DNA of 64,000 nucleotides from Aromatoleum petrolei (GTDB taxonomy: Bacteria > Pseudomonadota > Gammaproteobacteria > Burkholderiales > Rhodocyclaceae): NCBI RefSeq assembly GCF_017894385.1, contig NZ_CP059560.1:186001-250000 (forward strand), written 5' to 3'. Below the pieces are notes generated by a model. That model searched no databases and was not told the DNA's origin. It saw only the letters and a program-made list of their open reading frames with translations. The translations under genes were made by a program, and so were the position numbers. Below, one piece after another: positions 1 to 8,066 of the stretch (positions are counted from its first letter, which is position 1; each line of letters opens with the position of its first letter).

Positions 1-2
1 TC

Positions 3-704
3 GCTACGGAAATGCTGGTCCGTTGGCAGCACCCGGCCTATGGCCTGATCTCGCCAGACCAGTTCGTCCCTTTCGTGGAAAGCACCGGCCTCATCGGTCC
101 CCTGACCAAATGGGTGCTCGAAGCCACTCTGATGCAGTGCCGCGCGTGGGAGCGGGCGGGAGTCCGACTGCAGGCCGAGGTCAATCTGTCGACCCGCAAC
201 CTGGAAGATCCGCGTATCGTCGAACAAATCCGCGATGCGCTGACCACCTGGGGCGGCGGGCCGAGCTGGATCGGCCTTGAGATTACCGAAAGCGCAATCA
301 TGGCCGAGCCTCAAGTTGCGCTCACGGCGCTGCGGCAACTCAAGGACATGGGCATGAGCCTGTACATCGATGACTATGGTACGGGCTACTCCTCGCTCGC
401 TTATCTGCAGAAACTTCCGGTGGATGCGATCAAGATCGACAAGTCCTTCGTCCAACCGATGCTCGAAGACGCAGGCGCCGCCCTGATCGTGCAGTCCACC
501 GTGGACCTGGGTCACAAACTCGGGCTGCGCGTCATCGCCGAAGGGGTCGAGAACCAGGAGATATGCGAGCGCCTACGGGCCATCGGTTGCGACGAGGCGC
601 AGGGCTATTTCGTTGCGATGCCGATGCCCGTCGGGGATTTCCTGTCCTGGACCGAAGCGTGCGGTTGGCGGTTGGCTCCTCGCGCCGCTGGCGAGCAAAC
701 TTGA
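3..704 (+). CDS. EAL-domain c-di-GMP phosphodiesterase, C-terminal part
   Basis: The gene enters from outside the window, so only the EAL domain is visible; anything N-terminal (often sensor plus GGDEF) is missing. EAL proteins hydrolyse c-di-GMP to pGpG. The signature reads E-M-L instead of E-A-L, but the metal-binding Glu is kept. The other active-site blocks are present: NLSTRNL, EITES, IDDYGTG, IKIDKSF, VIAEGVE and QGYF. The domain therefore looks catalytically competent. It closely resembles the EAL domain of the protein at 38178-40088, so the two are probably paralogues. It is convergent with the response-regulator gene that ends at 872. Confidence 0.93.
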   Translation, partial: ATEMLVRWQHPAYGLISPDQFVPFVESTGLIGPLTKWVLEATLMQCRAWERAGVRLQAEVNLSTRNLEDPRIVEQIRDALTTWGGGPSWIGLEITESAIMAEPQVALTALRQLKDMGMSLYIDDYGTGYSSLAYLQKLPVDAIKIDKSFVQPMLEDAGAALIVQSTVDLGHKLGLRVIAEGVENQEICERLRAIGCDEAQGYFVAMPMPVGDFLSWTEACGWRLAPRAAGEQT

Positions 705-871
705 TTTCTTCCCCAAGGTCGCGGCCGACGCCTCGCACGTGCACGTGACGCCCTTCGATCCCGAACGCCGCGCCCCTCCTCGCCGCCCCGTCCGACGAGT
801 TTCGCGCCAAACGCCTGGGCTTCGAATCCGACGACGAGGACGACGATGAATGAAGCTTCAGGATCCCGGCC

Positions 872-1528
872 TCAGTTGGCGCGTCGCGATGCCCATTTGC
901 ACTCGAGGCAGTGACTGTTCGTGAGCATCGACAACTGAATCAGCTCGCCCGACGAGCGCACGCCCAGCTTGCTCATCAGTCGCCCTCGGTGCGCCTCCAC
1001 GGTCTTCGGGCTGATTCCCAGGATTCTGGCGATCTCCTTGCTGCTGTTTCCTTCGACCACGAGATCGAAGATTTCCTTTTCCCTCAGCGAGAGACTTTCG
1101 AAACAGTTGCGGTACTTGTGCTGCTCGCTTTGTTTGCTCAACGTCTCCTTGCTCTGGGTCAGGGCCGCATTGACGGCATCGAGCAGATCCTGATTGCGGT
1201 ACGGTTTCTGCAGAAAATCGATGGCGCCCTTCTTGATGGCCTGCGCCCCCATCTGGGCATCCCCGTACGCCGAGAGAAAGATGATCGGCAGTTTGAAGGC
1301 GCGCTCGCACAGCACTTCCTGCAACTGCAGACCGCTGAGCGCCTGCATCCGCACATCGAGGATCAGGCAGCCGTAGTCACAGGAAACATCGGTGTCGAGA
1401 AACGCCTGCGGCGAGTCGTACATTTTCACGTCGAGCGCGATCGAGCCGAGCAACCACTTCAGCGAATGACGGACCGACTCTTCATCGTCGACCACGAACA
1501 CGGTCGGCGAAAGTTTTTCCACCTGCAT
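872..1528 (-). CDS. FixJ/NarL-type response regulator
   Basis: A 218-residue two-component regulator. The N-terminal receiver domain has the acidic pair (VVDDEE), a phospho-acceptor Asp at residue 58 (LILDVRM) and the conserved Lys in FLQKPY. The C-terminal LuxR-type helix-turn-helix is shown by LSLREKEIF and SSKEIARILGISPKTVEAHR. Length and layout match FixJ, StyR and TodT. It lies 69 bp downstream of the histidine kinase in the same direction, so they form a cognate pair. The set of target genes is not visible here. The start is the first ATG, preceded by AGGAGG. Confidence 0.93.
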   Translation of the reverse strand: MQVEKLSPTVFVVDDEESVRHSLKWLLGSIALDVKMYDSPQAFLDTDVSCDYGCLILDVRMQALSGLQLQEVLCERAFKLPIIFLSAYGDAQMGAQAIKKGAIDFLQKPYRNQDLLDAVNAALTQSKETLSKQSEQHKYRNCFESLSLREKEIFDLVVEGNSSKEIARILGISPKTVEAHRGRLMSKLGVRSSGELIQLSMLTNSHCLECKWASRRAN

Positions 1529-1597
1529 GGACTCCTCCTTTGTGCATGGTCTTCGCCGCCGGAGACTCTTCGGTCTTCGTGCAGGCGCGGACCTCCC

Positions 1598-3235
1598 CTA
1601 CATCGGCAAGGTGAATTGAAAGCGCGACCCGCCCTTGCCGATCCTCGAAAACGAAAGCTGCCCGCCGTGCGACTCGACAATCGAACGGCAGATCGTCAGG
1701 CCGATACCCATCCCGTCGGGCTTGGTGGAGAAATAGGGCTCGAACACGCGCTTTGCAGACCGCTTCTCGAGCCCTGTGCCGTGGTCCTGGACGAACACCT
1801 TCATCGCCCCACCCTCATCGATGATCTCGCTGCCGATGACGAGCTTGCGCGCCCCCGGCGGCAGGCCCGTCATCGCCTCCATGCCGTTCTTCATCAGGTT
1901 GAACAGCACCTGTTGAATCTCGACTTTGCATAGCGGCACCAGCGGGGGATCCTGCAGCAGCCGCAGGTCGACGCTGACGTCATGCCGGCGGACCTCGAAA
2001 TTCAGGAATGAGAGCGCGTCCTGGATCACCTCGTTGATATTCTCGGGTTCCTTGTCGGGCTTGTGCTTGCACACGAACTCCTTGACGTGGCGCAGGATCT
2101 CGCCCGCCTGCTCGAGATACTTGAGCGTGAGCCCCATGGACTCGGAAATCTCCTCGACGCCGTCGACGCGCTCAAGACGCAAGCGGCAGCCGTTCAGGTA
2201 ATTGACCGCGGACACCAGCGGCTGCCCCATCTGGTGCGCCAGCGCCGCCGCCATTTCGGCCATCGAGTTGATCCGGCCCAAGCGCGTGAGCTCCGCGTGA
2301 CGCAGCCGTTCGAGCTCTTCGATGCGCTTGCGGTAGGTGATGTCGGTGAAGGCGGCGACGACGAACTGCTCGTCCTTCCGCTCGATCAGGGATGAGCTCA
2401 CGCTCAGCCAGCGCAGCTTGCGCCCCTTCTCGTCGCGCATCCCGATCTCGATGTTGTCGATCGAATCTTTCTGAAAATCGCGGATCTGCCAGGGCAGGCG
2501 ATGCCTCGGGATCTCCGTGCCGTCGTGCAGAAAGAAACGCAACGGCAGTTTGCGCCAGTTCTCGGGCGACGCACGCCGCAAACCGACCATTTCGGCAAAT
2601 TGGCAATTGGCCTCGAGGATGGTGCCCTGCGTATCGGTGATCGAAATGCCGATCGGCAGCATGTGAAAGAGCTTCTGGTATTTCTCGCGGTTCTCGTTCG
2701 CGACCTCCTCGGCGCGCTGGCGCGTCGCGACTTCCTCCTCGAGGCTCGCGACGTGCCGGCTGAGCTCCACGGTGCGCTGCTGCGCGACGAATTCGAGCTT
2801 CTCGACGTCGGCCTTCAATTCCTCCTCGATCCGCTTGTGCTCGGAGATGTCCTGCACCACCCAGATGCTGCCGAGCTTGGGGTTGGCCGGATCGAGCAAG
2901 GTGCCGGTGACGATGCACCAGATCAGCGTGCCGTCCTTGCGCACGAACGGCCGCTCGTCCTTGAAGGTGTGATGGGACTCGAAGAAGCGGCCGAATTTCC
3001 GGGCGATCGTCCCAAACGATTCGTCACTCGGGTAATGCACGCCGACCGACTGGTTGTGGAGTTCGCCGGGTTCATACCCGAACAATTCCTCGTAGCGGCG
3101 GTTGCAGCGCCTGATCCTGCGGTTGAACAGATGGCAGATCGCCACGGGCGTATTGCGAAAGAGCGCTTCATAGCCGACCGAGGCATCCTCGCTCAGCTCG
3201 TCGTCCGGCTCCACGTCGAACGCGTCATTCCGCAT
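1598..3235 (-). CDS. PAS-domain sensor histidine kinase
   Basis: A soluble-looking kinase of about 545 residues with no membrane segments. It has two PAS domains, the first ending at VVQDISEHKR and the second at FTDITYRKR, separated by a coiled-coil stretch. The dimerisation/phospho-acceptor block is MAAALAHQMGQPL (His about residue 334). The HATPase domain shows the N box (NLMKNGMEA), GTGL, and GMGIGL. The reading frame allows an ATG at 3301, but the ATG at 3235 has a strong AAGGAGG eight bases upstream and is preferred. It is transcribed with the FixJ-type regulator, and a sigma-54 promoter lies upstream. A cytoplasmic ligand is likely sensed by PAS; which one is unknown. Confidence 0.9.
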   Translation of the reverse strand: MRNDAFDVEPDDELSEDASVGYEALFRNTPVAICHLFNRRIRRCNRRYEELFGYEPGELHNQSVGVHYPSDESFGTIARKFGRFFESHHTFKDERPFVRKDGTLIWCIVTGTLLDPANPKLGSIWVVQDISEHKRIEEELKADVEKLEFVAQQRTVELSRHVASLEEEVATRQRAEEVANENREKYQKLFHMLPIGISITDTQGTILEANCQFAEMVGLRRASPENWRKLPLRFFLHDGTEIPRHRLPWQIRDFQKDSIDNIEIGMRDEKGRKLRWLSVSSSLIERKDEQFVVAAFTDITYRKRIEELERLRHAELTRLGRINSMAEMAAALAHQMGQPLVSAVNYLNGCRLRLERVDGVEEISESMGLTLKYLEQAGEILRHVKEFVCKHKPDKEPENINEVIQDALSFLNFEVRRHDVSVDLRLLQDPPLVPLCKVEIQQVLFNLMKNGMEAMTGLPPGARKLVIGSEIIDEGGAMKVFVQDHGTGLEKRSAKRVFEPYFSTKPDGMGIGLTICRSIVESHGGQLSFSRIGKGGSRFQFTLPM

Positions 3236-3363
3236 GAGCACTGCCTCCTTATTGAGGAAGCGCACTGCCTCTGACCGTCGTAATGTTATTGGGGTTGTCA
3301 TGTATATGCCCCCTTCGTGGATTGGTAGACCTGCACTTGCAAAACCCGGTGATGTCAGACCCG

Positions 3364-3379
3364 AGCAGGATGTGTGCCA
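3364..3379 (-). promoter_or_regulatory. sigma-54 (-24/-12) promoter of the histidine kinase operon
   Basis: On the minus strand the sequence is TGGCACACATCCTGCT. This matches the sigma-54 consensus TGGCACG-N4-TTGCW, with the invariant GG and GC separated by exactly ten bases. Transcription would start near 3352 and run into the kinase gene at 3235. It lies upstream of a divergent sigma-54 activator gene, which makes a chance match less likely. Confidence 0.72.
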
Positions 3380-3513
3380 GTGGCGTGAGCGGTGCGCAAG
3401 AATCGTGATATTCCTGACAAGACCCCACTAAGCAGCGGACAGACGAAGGCGGGGACCTCCTCGTTGCACACGCAGCCGGGTGCAATCTCGCGGTGCCCAG
3501 CCGCCATTCGATG

Positions 3514-3623
3514 ATTTGATCGAATCGATCCGGACGTTTCTTTCATCAAATGATCGATTACTCAGGCGTTCACTCGCACAAACCTCGCTTGCCAGACTCG
3601 CGATTCTCTATTATTTGATGAAA
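3514..3623. promoter_or_regulatory. UAS-like repeats for the sigma-54 activator
   Basis: Three related elements carry the core ATTTGAT or its complement ATCAAAT: ATTTGATCGAATCGATC (3514-3530, with GATCG/CGATC arms), TTTCATCAAATGATCGAT (3541-3558) and ATTTGATGAAA (3613-3623, the reverse complement of 3541-3551). They resemble the TTGATC-rich upstream activating sequences of XylR/DmpR proteins. The first lies 135 bp upstream of the -24 element of the kinase promoter, a normal distance for an enhancer site. They also precede the activator gene itself, so autoregulation is possible. The rest of 3236-3778 holds no gene that I can support. Confidence 0.5.
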
Positions 3624-3778
3624 CCAATCGCCCAATCCGGCGGCTGGGCATAAGCTCTTTCAATCGAATCCTGTATGGCCTGCGCAGGCCGGTGGACGAC
3701 ATTCGCCGGACCGGCTCCTGCAATGCACGGCGGCGAGTTCCCGTGCCAGCAACCGCGCCGGCCGCGATCGAGGAAATC

Positions 3779-5548
3779 ATGGCGAAAAGGCATCCCCAAG
3801 GACCCGAGCCCGACTCATCCGCGCAAACTGACCAAGAGCTCCACGCGACTTCCAAGGGAATTCGGGTGCCGGCTTTCCATGACCTCGCCAAGCGCCTGCG
3901 TTTCGCGCCCCAGCAAGGCCGCATCTGGCTTGACGACCAGCGCATGATGCTCATGCATGTGAGCTCCCTTGGCGCCCTGCGACAGGAGCTGATCGAGAGC
4001 CTCGACAAGGAGACTGCGCGCGGGCTGATCACCCGCATCGGCTACCAGGCCGGCACGCGGGACGCGGCGATGGCGCGCAAGGTCCGCGCCGGCCTGAACA
4101 CCTATGACGACTTCCTCGCCGGTCCACAACTCGTCTCGCTGGAGGGCATGGTGCATTGCGAGCCCGTGGCGCTGGATATCGACGTCCAGCGTGGCCACTA
4201 CTTCGGCGACTTCTATCTCGTGGACAGCTCCGAGGCGGAGGCCCATATCGCCAGCTACGGTATCGGCAACGAATCGGTGTGCTGGATGCTGATCGGTTAT
4301 GCATGCGGTTACACGAGCGCATTCATGGGCCGTCCCATCCTGTGGAGGGAAACCGAATGCCGCGGAATGGGGCACGCGAAATGCCGCGTGGTCGGCAAGC
4401 CGGTGGAGGAATGGGAAGACGCGCAGGATGATCTGCGCTTCCTGCGCATCGGCGATTTCGTCAAATGGGCGCCACAGGCCGAGGAGCAGTTGCCCGCGAC
4501 GAGCCGTATAGCCGCTCAGCTGTCCAGCGCACCGGAGCATAGCTTCGGCGTGGTGGGGGTCTCCGCCGGCTTCAATACGGTCTGCCACATGGTCAACAAG
4601 GTGGCGCCCACCGACGCGACCGTGTTGTTCCTGGGTGAGAGCGGTGTCGGCAAGGAAGTCTTCGCAAACAACCTTCATCGCCTGAGCAAGCGCGCGAATG
4701 GCCCGTACGTCGCGGTGAACTGCGCGTCCATTCCGGAACACCTGATGGAATCGGAACTGTTCGGCGTCGAGCGCGGCGGCTTCACGGGCGCTACGACGTC
4801 ACGCGCCGGACGCTTCGAGCGGGCCGACCATGGCACGCTTTTCCTCGACGAGATCGCCACACTGAGCTTCACGGCGCAGGGCAAGCTGCTTCGCGCACTG
4901 CAGCAGGGCGAGATCGAGCGCGTGGGCGATACACGCACGCGCCAGGTGGACGTCAGGGTGGTTGCGGCGACGAACGTGAATCTGCGCGAAGCCGTCAAGG
5001 CCGGACAATTTCGCGAGGACCTCTTTTTCCGCCTCAATGTCTTTCCGATCGAGGTGCCACCGCTGCGCGAGCGCCGTGACGACATCCCCCTGATGATGAA
5101 CTGGTTCCTCCAGCGCATGGGCCGCAAGCACGATAAACACATCACCGGCTTCCGCGAACGGGCGGTTGATGCGATGTTCGCCTACGACTGGCCGGGCAAC
5201 GTGCGAGAGCTGGAGAACATGATAGAACGTGCGGTCATCCTGGCCGAGGATGGCGGCGCGCTCGACCTATGCCATCTGTTCACCGGCGGCGAGGAAGTCG
5301 ATACCACCGCGTTCATGTTGAAGCGTAGTGGCAGCATCGGACGGGTCAGCAAGCCGGGCGGAACGGAATCGCTATCGACAGCCGCCGCCGGACACACAGG
5401 CCTGGCGGAAACTGAGGTGGCCATGTTGCGCGCTGCCGTGGCGGAGGCTAACGGCAACCTGTCGCACGCCGCCCGAGTGCTGGGCATCAGCCGCCCGACG
5501 CTGGTGTACAGGCTCCGTAAATACAATGTCCTACCCGAAGCACGCTGA
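3779..5548 (+). CDS. XylR/DmpR-family sigma-54-dependent activator
   Basis: A 589-residue aromatic-responsive enhancer-binding protein. Order of domains: XylR_N effector-binding domain (about 30-130), V4R (about 140-205), linker, AAA+ ATPase (about 255-490) and a Fis-type HTH at the C-terminus (SHAARVLGISRPTLVYRLRKY). Walker A is GESGVGKE (286-293) and Walker B is LFLDE (354-358). The sigma-54 contact loop reads GGFTGA (333-338), not the usual GAFTGA. The chosen ATG has GAGG six bases upstream; an in-frame ATG at 3692 lacks a site. It is divergent from the kinase operon with the sigma-54 promoter, which is its most likely local target. The inducer is probably an aromatic compound, from family knowledge only. 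Confidence 0.93.
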   Translation: MAKRHPQGPEPDSSAQTDQELHATSKGIRVPAFHDLAKRLRFAPQQGRIWLDDQRMMLMHVSSLGALRQELIESLDKETARGLITRIGYQAGTRDAAMARKVRAGLNTYDDFLAGPQLVSLEGMVHCEPVALDIDVQRGHYFGDFYLVDSSEAEAHIASYGIGNESVCWMLIGYACGYTSAFMGRPILWRETECRGMGHAKCRVVGKPVEEWEDAQDDLRFLRIGDFVKWAPQAEEQLPATSRIAAQLSSAPEHSFGVVGVSAGFNTVCHMVNKVAPTDATVLFLGESGVGKEVFANNLHRLSKRANGPYVAVNCASIPEHLMESELFGVERGGFTGATTSRAGRFERADHGTLFLDEIATLSFTAQGKLLRALQQGEIERVGDTRTRQVDVRVVAATNVNLREAVKAGQFREDLFFRLNVFPIEVPPLRERRDDIPLMMNWFLQRMGRKHDKHITGFRERAVDAMFAYDWPGNVRELENMIERAVILAEDGGALDLCHLFTGGEEVDTTAFMLKRSGSIGRVSKPGGTESLSTAAAGHTGLAETEVAMLRAAVAEANGNLSHAARVLGISRPTLVYRLRKYNVLPEAR

Positions 5549-5907
5549 CGACATGCTCTCGGGGGTGCCGCGCAGGGCGCCCTGATCCGCCCGGCGCGCG
5601 TGCAACAGGCCGCGACGGTGAGCTGGATGGAGAGCGGTGCGACCGTAAGCGGCTGACTGCCATGCTCGGCGGTGTTGGACAACAGCTACTCGCCACATCT
5701 GCGATTAATGAGATCGCTCCATTCACGATCGCCGCCATGCGGGCAACGCCATCACATAGCGCAGGCTCCAGATCTCGCACGCCCATCGGTCTCCAGGCTT
5801 TCCCAAAAAAATGCGGTCGGCGCCAGCTGATATTCATGAACGACCACGCCAGCGACGACCACAACTCCGATGAATCGGACAAAGGAGGAAAAGATTCCTG
5901 GGCGAAA
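5549..5907. other. intergenic region between convergent genes
   Basis: This gap separates the sigma-54 activator from the TorF-type porin gene, which converge here. Short open frames exist on the plus strand, but none has a ribosome-binding site or a recognisable protein. A GC-rich palindrome (CAGGGCGCCCTG, near 5572) is not followed by a T run, so I do not call a terminator. Nothing else is evident. Confidence 0.5.
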
Positions 5908-6690
5908 TCAGAATGTCCGCTTCAGGTGTAAGAGCCACTTGCTGGCCCCGGTGTCCTTGCAGCGGCTGTTTCCATCACACAGGGTATAGAGTTCCGAATC
6001 CGCGCTCGTATCGATCCACGCCACGCCCAGTTGCCAGCCACCGTCGAAATCCTTCGTGACACCCAGTTTCCAATCGGTGAAGCTGTAATCGCCATAGTTG
6101 CGGACATGCTGGCGCCCCACGTGAGCCAGGGCTTTCCAGCCCGGAATGAATTCGTAGGCCAGATTTCCCTCGATATAATGCGATCCATCCGAATCGCCCT
6201 GCCCCAGTCCGAATGACTTGTCGTTGAAGCCGAAGTAATCCGTCAGGGTTTGCGAATACTTCACGTTCAGGAACTTCCACGTTACGCCGGCATAAATTTC
6301 CAGCGTGTTGTATTTCTCGTTGGTCCCGTTGATCTCTCCACCCGGAAAGGTGAATTGCAGCAAGCCGACGTCGTAGCTGAAATCACCGATCGATTTTGCA
6401 TATCCGCCATACACGTCGATCTCGCCCACGGCATTGTTCAACGCCGTATCGCTCACGTTTGTGCCCCAGATTCCTGCGTACAAGCCGCTCTCGTGGGCAA
6501 GATCGAAGCCACCTTGCACTGCCGGCTTTTCCTGCGTATAGGAGATCCCGCGAAAGACATACTGGGAAAAGAGTCCTACGTTGGCGCTGACGGTATAGGG
6601 CGACGACGCTTCCTGCGCATGGGCGCCCGATGCGGCGGCGAGCAGGCTCGCAATCAGGGCAGTCACGACGTTATGCTTGGTCGAAGTCAC
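5908..6690 (-). CDS. TorF-family putative porin (Gcw_chp)
   Basis: A 260-residue predicted outer-membrane beta-barrel with a signal peptide (TALIASLLAAASGAHA, then QEASS) and a barrel rich in Tyr/Gly that ends in ...HLKRTF, with the C-terminal Phe typical of outer-membrane proteins. It resembles the TIGR02001/TorF family. I chose the GTG at 6690 because GAGGAG precedes it and a normal signal peptide follows; ATG 6711 and GTG 6735 are alternatives, the latter overlapping the qhpG stop. It is the last gene of the qhp operon, so it may admit amine substrates to the periplasm, where the dehydrogenase works. That role is an inference. Confidence 0.78.
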   Translation of the reverse strand: MTSTKHNVVTALIASLLAAASGAHAQEASSPYTVSANVGLFSQYVFRGISYTQEKPAVQGGFDLAHESGLYAGIWGTNVSDTALNNAVGEIDVYGGYAKSIGDFSYDVGLLQFTFPGGEINGTNEKYNTLEIYAGVTWKFLNVKYSQTLTDYFGFNDKSFGLGQGDSDGSHYIEGNLAYEFIPGWKALAHVGRQHVRNYGDYSFTDWKLGVTKDFDGGWQLGVAWIDTSADSELYTLCDGNSRCKDTGASKWLLHLKRTF

Positions 6691-6731
6691 GTTCTTGTAT
6701 CTCCTCTTCATCGGTGGATGGCTGTGCCAGA

Positions 6732-8066
6732 TCACTGGACGGGCCTGGGGGCCAGTCGCCGCGCCTGCAACCAGTGCAAGGCGCGGCAGACTGATTCGTG
6801 AGGAGCGCTCAGCAGCCGGCTGAGGCGCTCGGGATCGGGAACCTGCAGTGTCCGGACCAACTGGTCGAGGCGCGCAAGGTCAATGCCGCCGATGAAGCGC
6901 ACGCCCCTGGGGTGCTCATCGCTGACGACGACGCTCCGATCGGTGATGAACCCGTCCTCTACGACGGGACGCATCACGAAAGCGGGCTCCCTGATCTCCG
7001 GCACTTCCATCGAAGGCCTTCGCGGAGCGATCGCGCGCTCCCAGAACTCCGCGTCCGGCCATCGGGTCTCGCTCCGGTAGTGCTCATGAGCCGCAGTGAC
7101 GCGTGATGCAAACACCTCGGAGGCCCGCTCGGTGAAATACCGGACTGCAAGGGAGGCGTCGTCCGGACGTTGCAGCAAAGTGTTGATCACGGGCGCCGCT
7201 GCGATGGCACCGGAAGCGGCTTCGAACACGCCGTGTCCCGAAAGGGGGTCGCAGCTATAGGCGGAATCGCCCACCCGCAAGAAATCCCTGCTCGCGACGC
7301 CACCTCGCAGTGCCGGCTGGATGCCGCGGGCGCGCGCGGGCCCGACAGGCCGAAGATTGCGTCCGAACCGCCGCCGCAGGCCGTGCAGATGCTCGAAGCA
7401 GGCGGCGTGCGTGGCGTCGAGATCGCCGCCGTGCGCAGAGACCGACTCCGGCAGGACCACGATCTGAATATGCGCCAGCCCCGAAGCTTCGACCGCCCCC
7501 CAGGCCCAGCCTTGGGCAAAGGATTCCACATACGTCGTGCGGGGCTGGATCGCCGCGCCGGTAAATGTGCGCGCGACCGCTACCCGCATTGCCTCGACTT
7601 GCAGGTCGGGCGCCTTCTTCGGTGCGGTACGGCCGCGGCACTCCACGATGACTTGCGCTGCTGTCCGCTGCGATCGGCCGGATTGATCTTCCCAGTGCAC
7701 GTACCACATGCCTTCTTCGACGTGCTCCAGCGTTCGCACCTTCCCCTCTCGCACGTCGATACCCGATGCACGGACATCGGCCAGCAGGGCGCGGTCGAAC
7801 GCGACGCGCTCGACCACGAATTCGCCATTCATCTCCACTTCCGCGCCATTCCACGACGACACGCGAAGCCAGCGCGGCCCCAGCATCGATAGCGCCTGCG
7901 AACATCCGAACTGCCTCAAGGCCTCGATGACGCGCTGGGAAAGACCTTCCGCTGCACCGCGTTGACGCGGTTGTCCGATCACCAGGGCAGACTGACCGCC
8001 CCTCGCTAGTGCGAGGGCAAGCAGGCAGGCCGAGGGACCTGCTCCGAGGATGACCACGGGATTCAT
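6732..8066 (-). CDS. qhpG: QhpG-like FAD monooxygenase for CTQ biogenesis
   Basis: A 444-residue flavoprotein of the tryptophan-halogenase/monooxygenase type. The N-terminal dinucleotide-binding loop is VVILGAGPSA, and the second FAD motif is RVGDSAYSCDPLSGHGVFEA. In characterised qhp systems QhpG hydroxylates a Trp of the gamma subunit on the way to cysteine tryptophylquinone. The open frame extends upstream to 8255, but the real start is ATG 8066. That ATG overlaps the stop of the CcmF-like gene as ATGA, which points to translational coupling. Identification rests on fold motifs plus the complete qhp context. Confidence 0.87.
   Translation of the reverse strand: MNPVVILGAGPSACLLALALARGGQSALVIGQPRQRGAAEGLSQRVIEALRQFGCSQALSMLGPRWLRVSSWNGAEVEMNGEFVVERVAFDRALLADVRASGIDVREGKVRTLEHVEEGMWYVHWEDQSGRSQRTAAQVIVECRGRTAPKKAPDLQVEAMRVAVARTFTGAAIQPRTTYVESFAQGWAWGAVEASGLAHIQIVVLPESVSAHGGDLDATHAACFEHLHGLRRRFGRNLRPVGPARARGIQPALRGGVASRDFLRVGDSAYSCDPLSGHGVFEAASGAIAAAPVINTLLQRPDDASLAVRYFTERASEVFASRVTAAHEHYRSETRWPDAEFWERAIAPRRPSMEVPEIREPAFVMRPVVEDGFITDRSVVVSDEHPRGVRFIGGIDLARLDQLVRTLQVPDPERLSRLLSAPHESVCRALHWLQARRLAPRPVQ

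Noticed and set aside
5662..5931. An 89-codon frame between the sigma-54 activator and the porin gene
   Set aside because: No ribosome-binding site, no recognisable protein features, and its end overlaps the porin gene.
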